The notes beneath the pieces were generated by a model. The model saw nothing but the letters and a program-made list of their open reading frames with translations. It did no database searches and had not been told where the DNA came from. The translations under genes and the position numbers were made by a program. Shown here in pieces: positions 63,134 through 64,000 of a stretch of DNA of 64,000 nucleotides. How positions within the stretch are numbered: the first letter of the stretch is position 1; every line of letters begins with the position of its first letter. This DNA comes from DGNJ01 sp002388905 (lineage in GTDB: Bacteria > Pseudomonadota > Gammaproteobacteria > Pseudomonadales > Porticoccaceae), in assembly GCA_036843405.1 (NCBI GenBank), contig DAITSJ010000014.1, positions 1 through 64,000 of the forward strand, given 5' to 3'.

Positions 63134-64000
63134 TCAGTCGTCCTTGTCGAGCCCCAGTTCCTCGAGAAGCCGGGCCCGCAGGTCCACTTTGCGAATCTTG
63201 GTGGCGGACATGGGCCACTCGGTCACGAACCGGACCAGTCGCGGGACCTTGAAGGAGGAAATCTCACCCTTGCAGAAATCGATCAGTTCCTCTTCCGTGA
63301 CACTCTCGCCCTGCTTGAGCTCGATGAATGCGGCGGGGACCTCGACGAGCTTGGGGTCGGGAACGCCCACCACCTGGGCCACCTTCACGGCGGGATGGGA
63401 ACTGAGGTAGTCCTCGATTTCCACGGCGGCGACATTTTCGCCACCGACCTTGAGGGTGTCCTTGATGCGGCCGTGAAAGTGGATATAGCCGTCCTTGTCG
63501 ATGGACCCCAGGTCGCCGGTGTTGAACCAGTGGTTTTCGTCAAAGGCCTCGGCGGTTTTTTCCGGCGCATTCCAGTAGCCCTCGATCACGTATTCGCCGT
63601 GCAGCCAGAGCGCTCCGCGCTCCCCCGTAGGCAGTTCCTTCCCGGTTTCCGGATCCCTTATCTGGGCTGCCATGTCGCCCAGCGGCAGGCCGCTGGTGCC
63701 GATGCGCACTGACTGTTCCTGCTCGTGGTGGCACATGACCGGGATGCCGGTGCACTCGGTGATCCCGTAGCAGTTGAGGATCTTGGCATTGGGCAGGATC
63801 GATTCCATCCGCTTCAGGGTATCCGGCGGCCCAACCATCAGCAGCCCGCGAATTTTTTGCAGTTTGCTCGCATCAAAGTCGGGATGGGTCAATATCTGCT
63901 GCCAGATCAGGTCGTAGGCGGGCCACGCGAAAGTGATATCTTCATCGACCAGCTGTTGCAACGTCTGGTCGGCAGTGAAGTGCAGTTGGGACACAAAGGT
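63134..64000 (-). CDS. AMP-dependent CoA ligase, C-terminal part (5' end outside the window)
   Basis: The last 289 or so residues of an adenylating CoA ligase. The reading frame is open up to base 64000, so the start lies outside. Visible are YGITECTGIP (AMP-binding region), NTGDLGSIDKDGYIHFHGRIKD, KVGGENVAAVEIEDYL, and the C-terminal catalytic Lys in the ATKIRKVDL end. It is closely related to the synthetase at 52571 (for instance HPAVKVAQVVGV is identical in both). It would activate an acid for the dehydrogenase and hydratase of this block. Confidence 0.92.
   Translation of the reverse strand, partial: TFVSQLHFTADQTLQQLVDEDITFAWPAYDLIWQQILTHPDFDASKLQKIRGLLMVGPPDTLKRMESILPNAKILNCYGITECTGIPVMCHHEQEQSVRIGTSGLPLGDMAAQIRDPETGKELPTGERGALWLHGEYVIEGYWNAPEKTAEAFDENHWFNTGDLGSIDKDGYIHFHGRIKDTLKVGGENVAAVEIEDYLSSHPAVKVAQVVGVPDPKLVEVPAAFIELKQGESVTEEELIDFCKGEISSFKVPRLVRFVTEWPMSATKIRKVDLRARLLEELGLDKDD

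Overview
The window is 64 kb of GC-rich, densely coded DNA from a bacterial chromosome. The housekeeping genes (quinolinate synthase, a BepA-type M48 protease, a PerM/AI-2E-type permease, a pitrilysin-type protease, a homodimeric-type pyruvate dehydrogenase E1 and a three-lipoyl E2), two TonB-dependent receptors, an RND pump and many lipid/terpenoid-type catabolic enzymes suggest a free-living, probably marine, gammaproteobacterium (for example of the Halieaceae/Spongiibacteraceae kind). That placement is inference; there is no rRNA gene in the window, and I saw no tRNA, CRISPR array, insertion sequence or phage gene.

Layout. (1) 0.2-10.0 kb, first catabolic block: a molybdopterin oxidoreductase, an AraC-type regulator, a limonene-epoxide-hydrolase-like protein, a TonB-dependent receptor, a Rieske ring-hydroxylating oxygenase alpha/beta pair behind a perfect FNR-type box, and a convergent SDR. 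(2) 10.4-16.4 kb: an ATP-grasp / alpha-E / transglutaminase cluster in which the ATP-grasp plus alpha-E pair occurs once as two genes and once as a fusion. (3) 16.4-28.4 kb, core genes: nadA, a BepA-like protease, a PerM-like permease, an M16 protease lipoprotein, aceE and aceF; aceF is interrupted by a 10-N assembly gap that shifts the apparent frame. (4) 28.5-32.8 kb: an RND adaptor and pump without an outer-membrane channel. (5) 33-55 kb, a large catabolic island: LLM flavin oxidoreductase, ecdysteroid-kinase-like phosphotransferase, three-domain acyl-CoA carboxylation genes (enoyl-CoA hydratase, carboxyltransferase, biotin carboxylase), two SDRs, two MFS transporters, two related P450s, a TonB-dependent receptor, a SnoaL-like protein, an acyl-CoA synthetase, a DUF2889 protein, and a large MalT/LAL-type LuxR regulator. 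(6) 55-57.8 kb: two tandem tyrosine-phosphatase-like genes and a glutaminyl cyclotransferase lipoprotein. (7) 57.8-64 kb: a third catabolic block with SDR, VOC protein, two hot-dog dehydratase-like proteins, acyl-CoA dehydrogenase, TetR regulator, alpha/beta hydrolase and a CoA ligase cut by the window end.

The most interesting observation is a shared promoter architecture in the island. A 15-bp palindromic site, consensus CTATC-TTTG-GATAGG, lies in front of at least five genes or operons (kinase, TonB receptor, enoyl-CoA hydratase, carboxyltransferase, DUF2889), with a degenerate tandem form in front of the first P450. In every one of these the last base of the 14-bp core is followed by exactly 23 nt and then a hexamer of the form (T/G)AnnnT, with no recognisable -35 element. 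That is class-II activator geometry, and the LAL regulator encoded in the middle of the island is the obvious candidate reader. I read this as one regulon for uptake (TonB receptor, MFS), hydroxylation (P450, LLM), CoA activation, carboxylation/hydration and reduction of an isoprenoid, steroid or similar hydrophobic substrate; the substrate itself cannot be read from the sequence.
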